Positions 42,900 through 50,402 of a DNA stretch of 50,402 nucleotides are shown here, in pieces (the stretch's first letter is position 1; the number at the start of each line of letters is the position of its first letter). Position numbers and translations under genes: made by a program. Source of the stretch: Chthoniobacterales bacterium (lineage in GTDB: Bacteria > Verrucomicrobiota > Verrucomicrobiia > Chthoniobacterales > JAATET01); assembly GCA_036569045.1 (NCBI GenBank), contig DATCRI010000065.1, positions 1-50,402 of the forward strand, in the 5' to 3' direction. The notes beneath the pieces are model-generated. The model did no database searches, was not told where the DNA came from, and saw only the letters and a program-made list of their open reading frames with translations.

Positions 42900-44195
42900 T
42901 CACGCGGCCGCTGTGCGCGGAGATGTTTCCTCGCTGGCTTTTCTCGATTTCCGGGGGTGGGCGGCCGGTTTCTTTTTGGAGCCGGCGGCGGCGTGCAGGC
43001 CGGCCTTGACCTTCGGATGGGCGGTGCCCGGGCCGAGGAAAACGTGGCCGGAGAAGATCAGGAAGCCGAGGCAGACGGCGTTGATCGTGGCGAAGCGGGC
43101 GACACCTTTGCCGAGCCAACCGTCGCCGAGCAGACGGTGTTTCTGGTTCCACGGCTTGAAGAGGTCGTAACCGATGAGCAGGGCGGCGTGGTAGAAGCCG
43201 TAGATCAGGAAATTCGGGGCGAAGCCGTGCCAGAGGCCCATCAATCCGAAGCTGAGGCCGTAGCCCAGGTGGGAGGCGTGCTGCGGGCGGGCGAGCCACT
43301 TGCGCTTCGTCGCGGTGAGAACGAACCGCATGTAGACGTGATCGCGAAACCACGTGGACAGGCTGACGTGCCAGCGATTCCAGAAATCCTTGATGTTGAT
43401 CGCGGCAAACGGGCGATTGAAATTTTCCGGCGTGCGGATGCCAAAGAGCAGGCTCGCGCCGACGGCGAAGGCGCTGTAACCGGCGAAGTCGAAGAACAGG
43501 AAGGCGCTGTAGGCATACATGTAGGAGGCGATGCCAGGCAGTCCGGCCTGCTCCGTGGCGGGGTCGAGCCAGTATTTCTTGATGAGATACGCGAGGATGA
43601 ATTTGTAGAGCAGGCCGCGAAAGAGATGGCGCACGGCTTCATCGAGGTCGGCGAGCACCGGCGTGCGGGCGGCGTTGGCGACCCAGTCCTTCTGAAAGCG
43701 GCGGTAGCGATCGATCGGGCCGGAGGAGAGCGGCGGGAAGAAAAAGAGGAAGGTGAAGAGCTGCGCGGCATCGAGGGTGGCGATGAGGCCGTCGTCCAGA
43801 CCGAAGACGACGTCGAGGCTGCGAAAGGTGACGTAGGAAATTCCGAGGAAGCCAAAGGTGCTGTTGCCGGCGAGCCAGGGGAGCATGCGGCAGAGCACAA
43901 GCGGCGCGAGGGCGAGCGCGATGGCGGCGTAGAATCCCCAGCGTCGTCGAGCGGAGGAAACGGGCGCGGCGGCGCGGAAGCGAAGGAAACCGTAGGCCAC
44001 GGCGCCCTGCCAGGCCGCAAAGCCGAGGAAGGAAAGCACGAGATGCGACGATGTGCAGAATTGCAGGACGATCATCACCGCGGAGCAGGCGAGCAGCCAG
44101 TAGCGGATGTCGCGCCCGAGGCTGCGAAGAAGCAGGACGGGAAGGGCGAGCGCGGCGAGGGCGCCGAAATAGCCGAGATCGGTGTAGGGAATCAC
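42900..44195 (-). CDS. dltB: DltB-like MBOAT acyltransferase (D-alanyl transfer across the membrane)
   Basis: A 431-residue membrane protein with about ten hydrophobic segments. In Gram-positive bacteria DltB passes D-alanine from the carrier DltC across the membrane. The MBOAT hallmarks are here: FDFAGYSAFAVGASLLFGI, PENFNRPFAAINIKDFWNRWHVSLSTWFRDHVY, and the putative catalytic His323 in GLMGLWHGFAPNF. The GTG start forms a GTGA overlap with the dltA stop. After the last membrane segment it ends in an unusual basic Lys/Ala/Pro-rich tail of ~40 residues. The operon context (dltC, dltD, dltX, dltA) makes the DltB name firmer than the AlgI alternative. Confidence 0.88.
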   Translation of the reverse strand: MIPYTDLGYFGALAALALPVLLLRSLGRDIRYWLLACSAVMIVLQFCTSSHLVLSFLGFAAWQGAVAYGFLRFRAAAPVSSARRRWGFYAAIALALAPLVLCRMLPWLAGNSTFGFLGISYVTFRSLDVVFGLDDGLIATLDAAQLFTFLFFFPPLSSGPIDRYRRFQKDWVANAARTPVLADLDEAVRHLFRGLLYKFILAYLIKKYWLDPATEQAGLPGIASYMYAYSAFLFFDFAGYSAFAVGASLLFGIRTPENFNRPFAAINIKDFWNRWHVSLSTWFRDHVYMRFVLTATKRKWLARPQHASHLGYGLSFGLMGLWHGFAPNFLIYGFYHAALLIGYDLFKPWNQKHRLLGDGWLGKGVARFATINAVCLGFLIFSGHVFLGPGTAHPKVKAGLHAAAGSKKKPAAHPRKSRKASEETSPRTAAA

Positions 44196-45658
44196 AGGAG
44201 TTGGGCGAGCTGGCGGCGGTCGGCCTTGCCGTTGGCGGTCATGGGAAAGCTTTCGAGAAAGCGGAACTTCTTCGGGATCATGTAGGAGGGCAGCCGTTCG
44301 CCGAGAGCGCTTCGCAGGGCGAGGAGCAGATCGAGATCGGTGCGGCCATCGCGCGAACGGGGAATCACGAAGGCGGCGAGCAGATCGGGCGTTCCCTGCC
44401 CGGTGACGGGGAGGACGACGGCGTCGCAAACGTCGGGCAATTCGCGCAGGTTTGCCTCGATGTCGCCGAGTTCGATGCGGTAGCCGTTGAGCTTGATCTG
44501 GCCGTCCATGCGGCCGGTAACGAAGAGCAGGCCGCGCTCGTCCAGCGAGCCCCAGTCGCCCGTGCGATAGGTGCGCAGGCCGTTCGCGAGGCCGAAAACC
44601 CGGTCGCTGAGGTCGGGGCGACCGAGGTAGCCGACGCTGACATTGTCGCCGTGGATAACGATTTCGCCCGCCTCGCCGGGAGGAAGGGCTGCGCCGGATT
44701 CATCCCGGATCTCGACGCGACCGCCGGGCATGCAAAAACCGACGGGCAGGGCGGGATGGTGCGCGAGGACTTCGCGATCGATGGCGATGGAGGTCATGGC
44801 CACGGTGGCCTCGGTGGGACCGTAGGTATTCCACACGGCGGCGGTCGGGAAGCGGGCGAGAAGTTCCGCCGCGACAAACGGGGGCAGCGTTTCGCCGCAG
44901 AAGAGGAAGCGACGGACGTCGGGGAGTAGCTCCGCGGAAAAGCGGGGATCGGCCAGGCACATCTGGGCGAACGATGGCGTCGAAACCCAGATCGTGATGC
45001 GGGAGCGGGCGAGCGTGTCGGCCAGACGGCGGAGATTCGCGATGTCGTCCTTCGAGATGCTGAAGAGGGTGCCGCCGGTGGTGAGGCTGAGGTAGAGGTC
45101 CATCACCGAGAGGTCGAAGGAGAACGGCGCCTGATTCAGGAAGACCTCGCCGGCGGGGGAGAAGCGTTGTTCGGTCGTCATCCACTCGAGGAAAGTGGCG
45201 AGGTTTCGCGACGTGATCACGACGCCCTTGGGTTCGCCGGTGCTGCCCGAGGTGAAAATGATGTAGTGCGGATCGTCCGGGCGGCGGACGGGAAATGGGA
45301 TGGCGGCCGGAGCCGGCTGGGCGAGGATCTCGCGGATGCCTGCTGGTGTGAGGACGAGCGCGCAGGCGGAGGTTTTTTCGACCTGGGCCACGCGGGCCTC
45401 GGGCCAGGAAACGTCGATCGGGATGTAGGCGCGCCCGGCTTTCAGCACGGCGAGGAAGGCGACGAGCATCTCGGGCTCCTTGTGCCCCCGGACGACAACG
45501 GGAGCTTCTCCCTCGGGGAGGGAGTGGAGGAGGTGCCGGGCGAGATGATCGGAGGCGGTTCCCAGCGCCCCGTAGGTCAACGTTGCGTCTCCACTGAGGT
45601 GAGCGGGCCGGTCTGGAGTGCTCCGCACCCAATGGGCGATCTCGGCGAGGATGTCCAT
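44192..45658 (-). CDS. dltA: D-alanine--carrier protein ligase DltA
   Basis: A 488-residue adenylating enzyme that activates D-alanine with ATP and loads it on the DltC carrier. ANL-family motifs are IIFTSGSTGEPKGV (residues ~133-146), WNTYGPTEATVAM, TGRMDGQIKLNGYRIELGDIE and the C-terminal catalytic Lys478 in TANGKADRR. The overall length and the run APFSFDLSVMDLYLSLTTGGTLF match DltA. The D-alanine pocket was not checked residue by residue, so another amino acid is possible. It starts 4 bases after the dltX stop; GTGA overlap with dltB. Confidence 0.92.
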   Translation of the reverse strand: MDILAEIAHWVRSTPDRPAHLSGDATLTYGALGTASDHLARHLLHSLPEGEAPVVVRGHKEPEMLVAFLAVLKAGRAYIPIDVSWPEARVAQVEKTSACALVLTPAGIREILAQPAPAAIPFPVRRPDDPHYIIFTSGSTGEPKGVVITSRNLATFLEWMTTEQRFSPAGEVFLNQAPFSFDLSVMDLYLSLTTGGTLFSISKDDIANLRRLADTLARSRITIWVSTPSFAQMCLADPRFSAELLPDVRRFLFCGETLPPFVAAELLARFPTAAVWNTYGPTEATVAMTSIAIDREVLAHHPALPVGFCMPGGRVEIRDESGAALPPGEAGEIVIHGDNVSVGYLGRPDLSDRVFGLANGLRTYRTGDWGSLDERGLLFVTGRMDGQIKLNGYRIELGDIEANLRELPDVCDAVVLPVTGQGTPDLLAAFVIPRSRDGRTDLDLLLALRSALGERLPSYMIPKKFRFLESFPMTANGKADRRQLAQLL

Positions 45659-45662
45659 GGCC

Positions 45663-45797
45663 TCAGAACCCCTGATAAATAAAGGCAGGCGTCTTGAAGG
45701 AGCCGGAGGAGTAGATGAGGAACACTCCCAGCAGGATGAGGAGGTAGTAAAGCGCGAGCAGGGCGACCCTAGTCCAGCGTGGCGGGAAGTTTGTCAT
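45663..45797 (-). CDS. dltX: DltX-like microprotein (44 residues)
   Basis: A 44-residue protein between dltD and dltA. It starts MTNFPPRWTRVALLALYY, continues as one membrane segment (LLILLGVFLIY) and ends SSGSFKTPAFIYQGF. Gram-positive DltX proteins are about 50 residues, with a Trp/Arg start, a Leu/Tyr-rich membrane segment, a Gly/Ser turn and a C-terminal FIYNEF that contacts DltB and DltD. The match of FIYQGF at the very end, the size and the place right before dltA are together strong evidence. The ATG lies inside the end of dltD (29-base overlap) in another frame, and the stop is 4 bases before dltA. There is no Shine-Dalgarno, so translation is probably coupled to dltD. Confidence 0.88.
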   Translation of the reverse strand: MTNFPPRWTRVALLALYYLLILLGVFLIYSSGSFKTPAFIYQGF

Positions 45798-47001
45798 GGT
45801 AAAACTGATCGATCAGGCGATTGAAATACATCCAACCCTTCGCGCTCGGGTGGCCCATCTCGTCGTTGAAGAAGGACGGGTCGGTTTCGTGGGTCTCGAA
45901 GGTCTCGAAGGGAAAGTGGTAGGGGCGCAGTTTGTCGCGCAGCATCGCGTAGTAGAGTTCCCGATCCACGGGCTTCACGCCGGCCGTCGCGAAAGAGGTC
46001 GCGTTGATGGGAATGCTGATGATGAGCGGCTTCACGCCAAGCTCGCGCATCGTGCGCAGGAGGAGGTCGAGGTGATACCACTCGTCCGATCTCTCGAGCA
46101 TGACCTGAAAGGGCTCGGCTTTCTTGCCGCCGAGTTTGAGGGCGAGTTTCTCGGCCGAGGGACCATTTCCGTCGGGATATTCTTCGGCGAGATCCGCGCT
46201 GGAATGCCGCTCGCTGGCGGATTTCGTGAGGTCGTCCCACGCCGGTTTTTGCTTCGGCGTTTTTGCGGGAAGCGAAAGTCCGGTCGGGTGTTGAACGATC
46301 TTCGGAGAAAGCGCCAGCGTGGTGGAGCATTCGTCGATCGCATTGAGAAAATCCCCGACGTAGCCGCCCAGGCCGAGGGCGATCCTGTCCTCGAGCGATG
46401 GAGTCCTGTCCGTGAGGCGTTTGAGTTCGAAGCGGAGGAATTCGTGTCCGGCGAGAGCCTTGGGATACTTCAGGAACTCCGTTGCGAAGGCGCGCTTCAA
46501 ATCCGGCGAGAGCGAGCTTTTGAAGATGAGCTCCTCGGCCTGGAGGGCGGAGAAATTTCCCTCGTAGAAGCCAACGCCTTCCTTTTCGGAAAGAAACCAG
46601 GTGGGCGAGAGAATGATGACGACTTTGCGACCGCGAATCGCGTCGCCAAGGGCGCCCAGACGATGGGCGATGATGAGCGTCTTCGAGCCGGCCTTTCCGA
46701 CGATGAACAGACCGAAACCCGTGGGATGCGTCGCGAAAAACATGCGACCGGCGTAGGGGGAATCATTTCGGAATTCGGAGCTGCCGTAGATGGGGAGGAG
46801 GTCCTTGTCGGCGAAAGCCTCGCGTTGCAACGCGAGGCCCTGATCCTTGACCTCGAGCATGTCCGAGGCCGTGAGATGGGCCAGCCGTCGGTCGAAGTGA
46901 AGGGCGGAGAGCAGCCAGAAGAGTCCGCCGGCGAGCGCCACGGCGAGGGCGCCCGCCGAAAGATGCGGGGCGCGAATCCAGAACGGTGCCGTGGTCGACA
47001 T
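45769..47001 (-). CDS. dltD: DltD-like D-alanine transferase/esterase
   Basis: A 410-residue protein with one N-terminal membrane segment (LSAGALAVALAGGLFWLLSAL) and a large extracytoplasmic domain. In Gram-positives DltD moves D-alanine onto teichoic acid. The SGNH-like catalytic pieces are visible: PIYGSSEF with Ser74/Ser75, and SFFNDEMGHPSAKGW with Asp380 and His384 near the end, the place and spacing expected for DltD. It lies between dltC (8 bases upstream) and dltX, whose start is inside its last codons. In this diderm the acceptor must be a different envelope polymer or lipid. Confidence 0.9.
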   Translation of the reverse strand: MSTTAPFWIRAPHLSAGALAVALAGGLFWLLSALHFDRRLAHLTASDMLEVKDQGLALQREAFADKDLLPIYGSSEFRNDSPYAGRMFFATHPTGFGLFIVGKAGSKTLIIAHRLGALGDAIRGRKVVIILSPTWFLSEKEGVGFYEGNFSALQAEELIFKSSLSPDLKRAFATEFLKYPKALAGHEFLRFELKRLTDRTPSLEDRIALGLGGYVGDFLNAIDECSTTLALSPKIVQHPTGLSLPAKTPKQKPAWDDLTKSASERHSSADLAEEYPDGNGPSAEKLALKLGGKKAEPFQVMLERSDEWYHLDLLLRTMRELGVKPLIISIPINATSFATAGVKPVDRELYYAMLRDKLRPYHFPFETFETHETDPSFFNDEMGHPSAKGWMYFNRLIDQFYHDKLPATLD

Positions 47002-47009
47002 GCCGGAAA

Positions 47010-47285
47010 TCAGGGCGTGGGGGAGGCGAGCTTGCGGCGGACGAATTCCTCGATCGCGCGAGGCGTGGCGACATTTTCCTCCTCGATCTCGGTGGGGGCG
47101 ACCTCGACCGAGAAGCGCTCGCTCAACCCGAGGATCAGGCTGACGATTCCAAGGGAGTCGAGAATGCCCGTCTCCCGGATTTTGAGGTCGGGCGCGGTGC
47201 GGAGCTCGTCGACACCGGTGATGGAAATGAGAAGGTCGAGAACTGCGGCGTGCAGTTCCTCGTCAGACAGCGGTCCGTGGATCAT
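47010..47285 (-). CDS. dltC: D-alanyl carrier protein DltC
   Basis: A 91-residue acyl-carrier-type protein that holds D-alanine on a phosphopantetheine arm. The attachment site is Ser44 in TGILDSLGIVSLIL. The helix before it and EEENVATPRAIEEFVRR fit DltC and related carriers. It is the first gene of the minus-strand dlt operon and is divergent from priA. Context makes it the likely partner of DltA and DltB. The start is the ATG at 47285. Confidence 0.88.
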   Translation of the reverse strand: MIHGPLSDEELHAAVLDLLISITGVDELRTAPDLKIRETGILDSLGIVSLILGLSERFSVEVAPTEIEEENVATPRAIEEFVRRKLASPTP

Positions 47286-47327
47286 GCAAGGATGAGAATG
47301 CCACCCGGCTGACCGAATGGTGGCGGC

Positions 47328-47355
47328 AATGTAGACGCGACTTTTTCGGTCACAA
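47328..47355 (-). promoter_or_regulatory. Putative sigma-70-type promoter for the dlt operon
   Basis: On the minus strand, TTGTGA (47355-47350) and TACATT (47333-47328) are separated by 16 bases, matching the -35 and -10 consensus at four of six positions each. Start of transcription would be near 47321, leaving a leader of ~36 bases before dltC. It is a reading by eye only. Confidence 0.35.
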
Positions 47356-47452
47356 CCGGAATTTTTCAGCGACGGAAACTTTCTTTCGAAGCGGTCGCGG
47401 CGGTGATTTCTGCGCTGTTCATCCCCGGCAAATCATCTGTTAGTTCTGGACG

Positions 47453-49654
47453 ATGTCTCGATTTGCGCGCGTCCTGCTGGACCAATCCGCCGGCAAGCCG
47501 CTGGATTACGGCATCCCGGCGCATCTGGCGGGCCGGGTGCACGCGGGCTCGCGGGTCCGGGTGCCGCTGCGCACGCGGGTCGTCCTCGCGACGGTGCTGA
47601 CGGTGCTTGAAGAAAGCGATGCCCGGGGAGTGCGCGACGTTGCCGAATTGGTGAACGACGAGGCGCTGGTGCGGCCGGTGCTGATGCGGCTGGCACGCTG
47701 GATGGCGGACTACTATTGCTGCGCGGAGGAGGTCGCCATGCGGGCGGTGTTGCCGGTCGTGATTCGCAAGGCGGAACTCGCGCACAAGGAGCAGCTCTTC
47801 GTGACACTGGTGCGGCCTCCGGACGAGACGGAGCGGGCAGCCATGGCACGCAAATCGCCTCGACAGCTCGAAGTGATCGCGCGGCTGGAGGAGGCCGGAG
47901 AGCCGGTCGAACTGGCGGAACTCGCCGGCCCCGCGGCGCGCGCCCTCGAGAAACGTGGCCTGGTGAGCATCGGGAAGCAGCGCATCGCTCGCGACCCCGA
48001 GGGCGAATACCTCCCCTCGAGCGATTTGGCCTTGAATTCCGAGCAGGCCACGGCGTTGCAGGCCGTCTGCGAAGCGATCGACGCCGCGGGCAAGGCGAAG
48101 CCGGTGCTCCTTCACGGCGTCACCGGCAGTGGAAAGACGGAGGTCTATTTGCAGGGGCTGCGCCACGCCCTCGATGGCGGGAAAACGGCGCTCGTGCTCG
48201 TGCCGGAGATCTCGCTCACGCCACAGGCGGTCGAGCGGTTCAAGTCGCGCTTTGCGTCGATTCAGGCGCACATTGCGGTGCTGCACAGCCACCTCTCGGA
48301 GGGAGAGCGGCACGACGAGTGGCACAAGATCCATTCCGGAGGCGCGCGTATCGTGATCGGCGCCCGCAGCGCGATCTTCGCGCCGCTCGAGAACCTCGGG
48401 CTGATCGTCGTCGATGAGGAGCACGAGAATTCCTACAAGCAGGACGAGGCGCCGCGTTATCACGCCCGCGACGTGGCGGTGTATCGCGCGTCGCTCGAGA
48501 AATGCGCGGTCGTGCTCGGCAGCGCGACGCCGTCGCTCGAGAGCTACCACAATGCGAAGTCCGGCAAATACCGCCTCGTCGAGATGCCATCGCGGATCGA
48601 CGATCGCAGCATGCCGCTGATCCGCGTGGTCGATCTGCGCCTGCAAAATCGCCAGAAGGGCCAGCAGCAGGTGCTCTCCGCGATGCTTTGCGTCGCCATC
48701 GAGCGCCGGCTGGCCGCGGGCCAGCAGACCATCCTTTTCCTCAACCGTCGCGGCTATTCCTCCGCGCTGCAATGCCAGGCCTGCGGCCATGTCGCTCAAT
48801 GCCCGAACTGCAGCGTGGCGCTCACGTATCACCGCAACGACGAGCGCATTCGCTGCCATCTTTGCGGGCATGCCGAGCGTTCGCCGAGATCGTGCCCGTC
48901 ATGCCGCGACCCGGGAATTCGGCATTCCGGCTTCGGCACGCAGAAGGTCGAGGAGGCCGTGCGAAAGGTTTTTCCCGCGGCGCGGGTGGAGCGGATGGAC
49001 GCGGATTCCATGACGCGCAAGGGCGCCTATCGTGAGGCGCTGGATCGTTTTCAGGCCCGCAAGATCGACATCCTCGTCGGCACGCAAATGATCGCGAAGG
49101 GTCTGCATTTTCCGAACGTCACGCTGGTCGGCATCGTGAACGCGGACATCGGTCTGCACATGGCGGATTTCCGCGCCGGTGAGCGCACGTTCCAGCTGCT
49201 CACGCAGGTCGCCGGTCGCGCGGGACGCGGCGAGGCCGAGGGCGAAGTGCTGGTGCAGACCTTCACACCCGGACATCCGGCGATTCAGCATGCCCGGCAC
49301 CACGACTTTCTGGGATTCTGGGAGCACGAATCCGATTTTCGTCGGGTGTTCGGTCACCCGCCGTTTCAGCGCTTCGTCCTCGTGACCGTCCGTGGGCCGC
49401 ACGCCGAGCGCACCGAGTTCACCGCGCAGACGCTCGTGCGGAGGTTGCGCGAAAGTGCCGGGCCGGAGGTTGCGATTGGGGATCCCGCCCCGGCCCCGCT
49501 CGCGCGAGTGAAGAACGAGCACCGCTTTCATCTCGCCCTGCGCGGTCCCAGCGCCGTGCGGATGAGCCGGATGGTGCGGGCGGCATTGCCCAAGCTCTCG
49601 GCGCCGCGCGAGATCCGCATCTCGGTCGATGTCGACGCGCTGCACTTGCTCTGA
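47453..49654 (+). CDS. priA: Primosomal replication protein N', helicase PriA
   Basis: A 733-residue superfamily 2 helicase that restarts stalled replication forks. The N-terminal DNA-binding domain begins FARVLLDQSAGKPLDYGIP. The Walker A Lys228 is in LLHGVTGSGKTEVYLQ, followed by VLVPEISLTPQ, VVDEEHENSYKQDEAPRYHARDVA (Walker B and family run), and the zinc cysteines CQACGHVAQCPNCSVALTYH ... CHLCGH ... CPSC. Then LVGTQMIAKGLHFPNVTLVGI and QVAGRAGRGEAEGEV complete the helicase core. Length and order are normal for PriA. The start is the ATG at 47453. An AsmA-like gene follows after 30 bases. Confidence 0.97.
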   Translation: MSRFARVLLDQSAGKPLDYGIPAHLAGRVHAGSRVRVPLRTRVVLATVLTVLEESDARGVRDVAELVNDEALVRPVLMRLARWMADYYCCAEEVAMRAVLPVVIRKAELAHKEQLFVTLVRPPDETERAAMARKSPRQLEVIARLEEAGEPVELAELAGPAARALEKRGLVSIGKQRIARDPEGEYLPSSDLALNSEQATALQAVCEAIDAAGKAKPVLLHGVTGSGKTEVYLQGLRHALDGGKTALVLVPEISLTPQAVERFKSRFASIQAHIAVLHSHLSEGERHDEWHKIHSGGARIVIGARSAIFAPLENLGLIVVDEEHENSYKQDEAPRYHARDVAVYRASLEKCAVVLGSATPSLESYHNAKSGKYRLVEMPSRIDDRSMPLIRVVDLRLQNRQKGQQQVLSAMLCVAIERRLAAGQQTILFLNRRGYSSALQCQACGHVAQCPNCSVALTYHRNDERIRCHLCGHAERSPRSCPSCRDPGIRHSGFGTQKVEEAVRKVFPAARVERMDADSMTRKGAYREALDRFQARKIDILVGTQMIAKGLHFPNVTLVGIVNADIGLHMADFRAGERTFQLLTQVAGRAGRGEAEGEVLVQTFTPGHPAIQHARHHDFLGFWEHESDFRRVFGHPPFQRFVLVTVRGPHAERTEFTAQTLVRRLRESAGPEVAIGDPAPAPLARVKNEHRFHLALRGPSAVRMSRMVRAALPKLSAPREIRISVDVDALHLL

Positions 49655-49684
49655 GTTCGTGGTTGAGGGTTGATAGCAGACAAC

Positions 49685-50402
49685 ATGCAGCGCGTTTTTC
49701 GATTTTTCGGCAAAGCCCTCGGCGCGCTCGTGATTCTGGGGATCCCCGCGCTGCTCGTTTATCTCCAGTTCGTGGGGTTCGGCGAGGAGTGGCGCGCCAG
49801 GGTTGCCGCTGCGCTGGGCGGCACGAATTTCCAGGTCGAGATCGGCCGGCTGACCTTCCATCCCTTCGAGGGAATCGTCGCGGAGGGCATCACACTGCAT
49901 CGGAAGGTCGAGCCCGATCGGCAGCTTGCGGAGATCGATCGCCTCATCATTTCGCCGAACCTCGCCGACCTTCTGCGAGGCCGGGTGACCATTGACCGAC
50001 TCTCGCTCGACAATGCCTCGGCCAACATTCCGTTTGCTGACGACGGTATCCGCCCGGACGTGATTCAGCTTCGCGACATCGGTGCGGATATCTGGAACAC
50101 GAATGGCCAGATCACGATCAGCCGGGCCGAATGCCGGGTGGAGAATATTCACGTCACCCTTCACGGCCATCTGCTGATGCCGACCGGCGGTGGCCCCTCC
50201 AACCCGAGCACGCCGGAGCACCGCGCCTCGCGGGCGGCCTCCCTGCGCGGCGTCCTCGAGATCCTGCGCAAGTTCGAGTTTGCCGAACCGCGGCCCGAGC
50301 TCGACATCGCGGTGAGCGGCGATCTGTCGCGCCCGGATTCTCTCGGTGGCGACGCGATCACTTTGCGCACCGGCGGCGTCCGCTACGGCAATCTGAGTTT
50401 CG
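49685..50402 (+). CDS. AsmA/DUF3971-like exported protein, N-terminal part
   Basis: The first 239 codons of a gene that runs off the right edge. It opens with a membrane anchor (ALGALVILGIPALLVYLQFV), then beta-rich segments typical of AsmA-like proteins: NFQVEIGRLTFHPFEGIVAEGITLH, LADLLRGRVTIDRLSLDNASANIPF and ISRAECRVENIHVTLHGHLL. Proteins of this class are long inner-membrane-anchored rods that help move lipids to, or maintain, the outer membrane. The length and end cannot be seen. It begins 30 bases after priA in the same direction. Confidence 0.7.
   Translation, partial: MQRVFRFFGKALGALVILGIPALLVYLQFVGFGEEWRARVAAALGGTNFQVEIGRLTFHPFEGIVAEGITLHRKVEPDRQLAEIDRLIISPNLADLLRGRVTIDRLSLDNASANIPFADDGIRPDVIQLRDIGADIWNTNGQITISRAECRVENIHVTLHGHLLMPTGGGPSNPSTPEHRASRAASLRGVLEILRKFEFAEPRPELDIAVSGDLSRPDSLGGDAITLRTGGVRYGNLSF

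Noticed and set aside
42900-44195. Reading the MBOAT gene as alginate O-acetylase AlgI
   Set aside because: AlgI-type proteins share the fold, but the linked dltC, dltD, dltX and dltA genes make DltB the better reading.

Overview
The window looks like chromosomal DNA of a GC-rich, Gram-negative-type (diderm) bacterium, most likely a member of the Verrucomicrobiota. That placement is inferred from overall protein character and from envelope genes (autotransporter, heptosyltransferase-like GT9, OpgC-like acyltransferase). No rRNA or tRNA is present to fix it. Genes are packed tightly on both strands, with many 4-bp ATGA or GTGA overlaps and convergent gene ends only a few bases apart. No insertion sequence, prophage, CRISPR array or RNA gene was seen.

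Layout. Positions 1-9.8 kb: the 5' end of a conserved gene of unclear function, a pertactin-like autotransporter, a methyltransferase, thiH, a lipoprotein sugar-dehydrogenase-like protein fused to a c-type heme domain, avtA overlapping an OpgC-like gene, and a GT9 glycosyltransferase. Positions 8.8-14.6 kb (minus strand): a seven-gene operon tmk-holB-proB-ABC permease-TPR protein-phosphoesterase-GT9. Positions 14.6-19 kb: a D-2-hydroxyacid dehydrogenase, an EVE-domain gene, an ECF sigma / membrane protein / pseudoprotease module, and a purine nucleoside phosphorylase. Positions 19-24 kb: eutBC without other eut genes, and an operon of a histone-deacetylase-like gene, panE and an AlkD-like gene. 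Positions 24-31 kb: a type II NADH dehydrogenase divergent from nuoD, two tiny minus-strand envelope genes, nuoEF and gpmI. Positions 31-42.8 kb: a large kexin-like secreted protease, lysS, a CoaB-like gene, a beta carbonic anhydrase, ilvB with a clear terminator, and a secreted metzincin-type protease. Positions 42.9-47.3 kb (minus strand): a dlt operon. Positions 47.4 kb to the end: priA and the start of an AsmA-like gene.

The most notable locus is the dlt operon, in the order dltC-dltD-dltX-dltA-dltB. It contains all four classical D-alanylation proteins and a 44-residue DltX-like microprotein that overlaps the end of dltD and ends in FIYQGF, close to the FIYNEF end of Gram-positive DltX. 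In a diderm without teichoic acids the acceptor is unknown. Second, the ECF sigma operon ends in a trypsin/PDZ protein that has lost all three catalytic residues. Third, two unrelated secreted proteases about 6 kb apart carry the same kind of Thr/Pro linker and what looks like a homologous C-terminal module.

Much of the rest is housekeeping: thymidylate kinase, clamp-loader delta', priA, lysS, gpmI, ilvB, proB and complex I subunits. All functional names come from reading motifs and family resemblance by eye. No database search was run.
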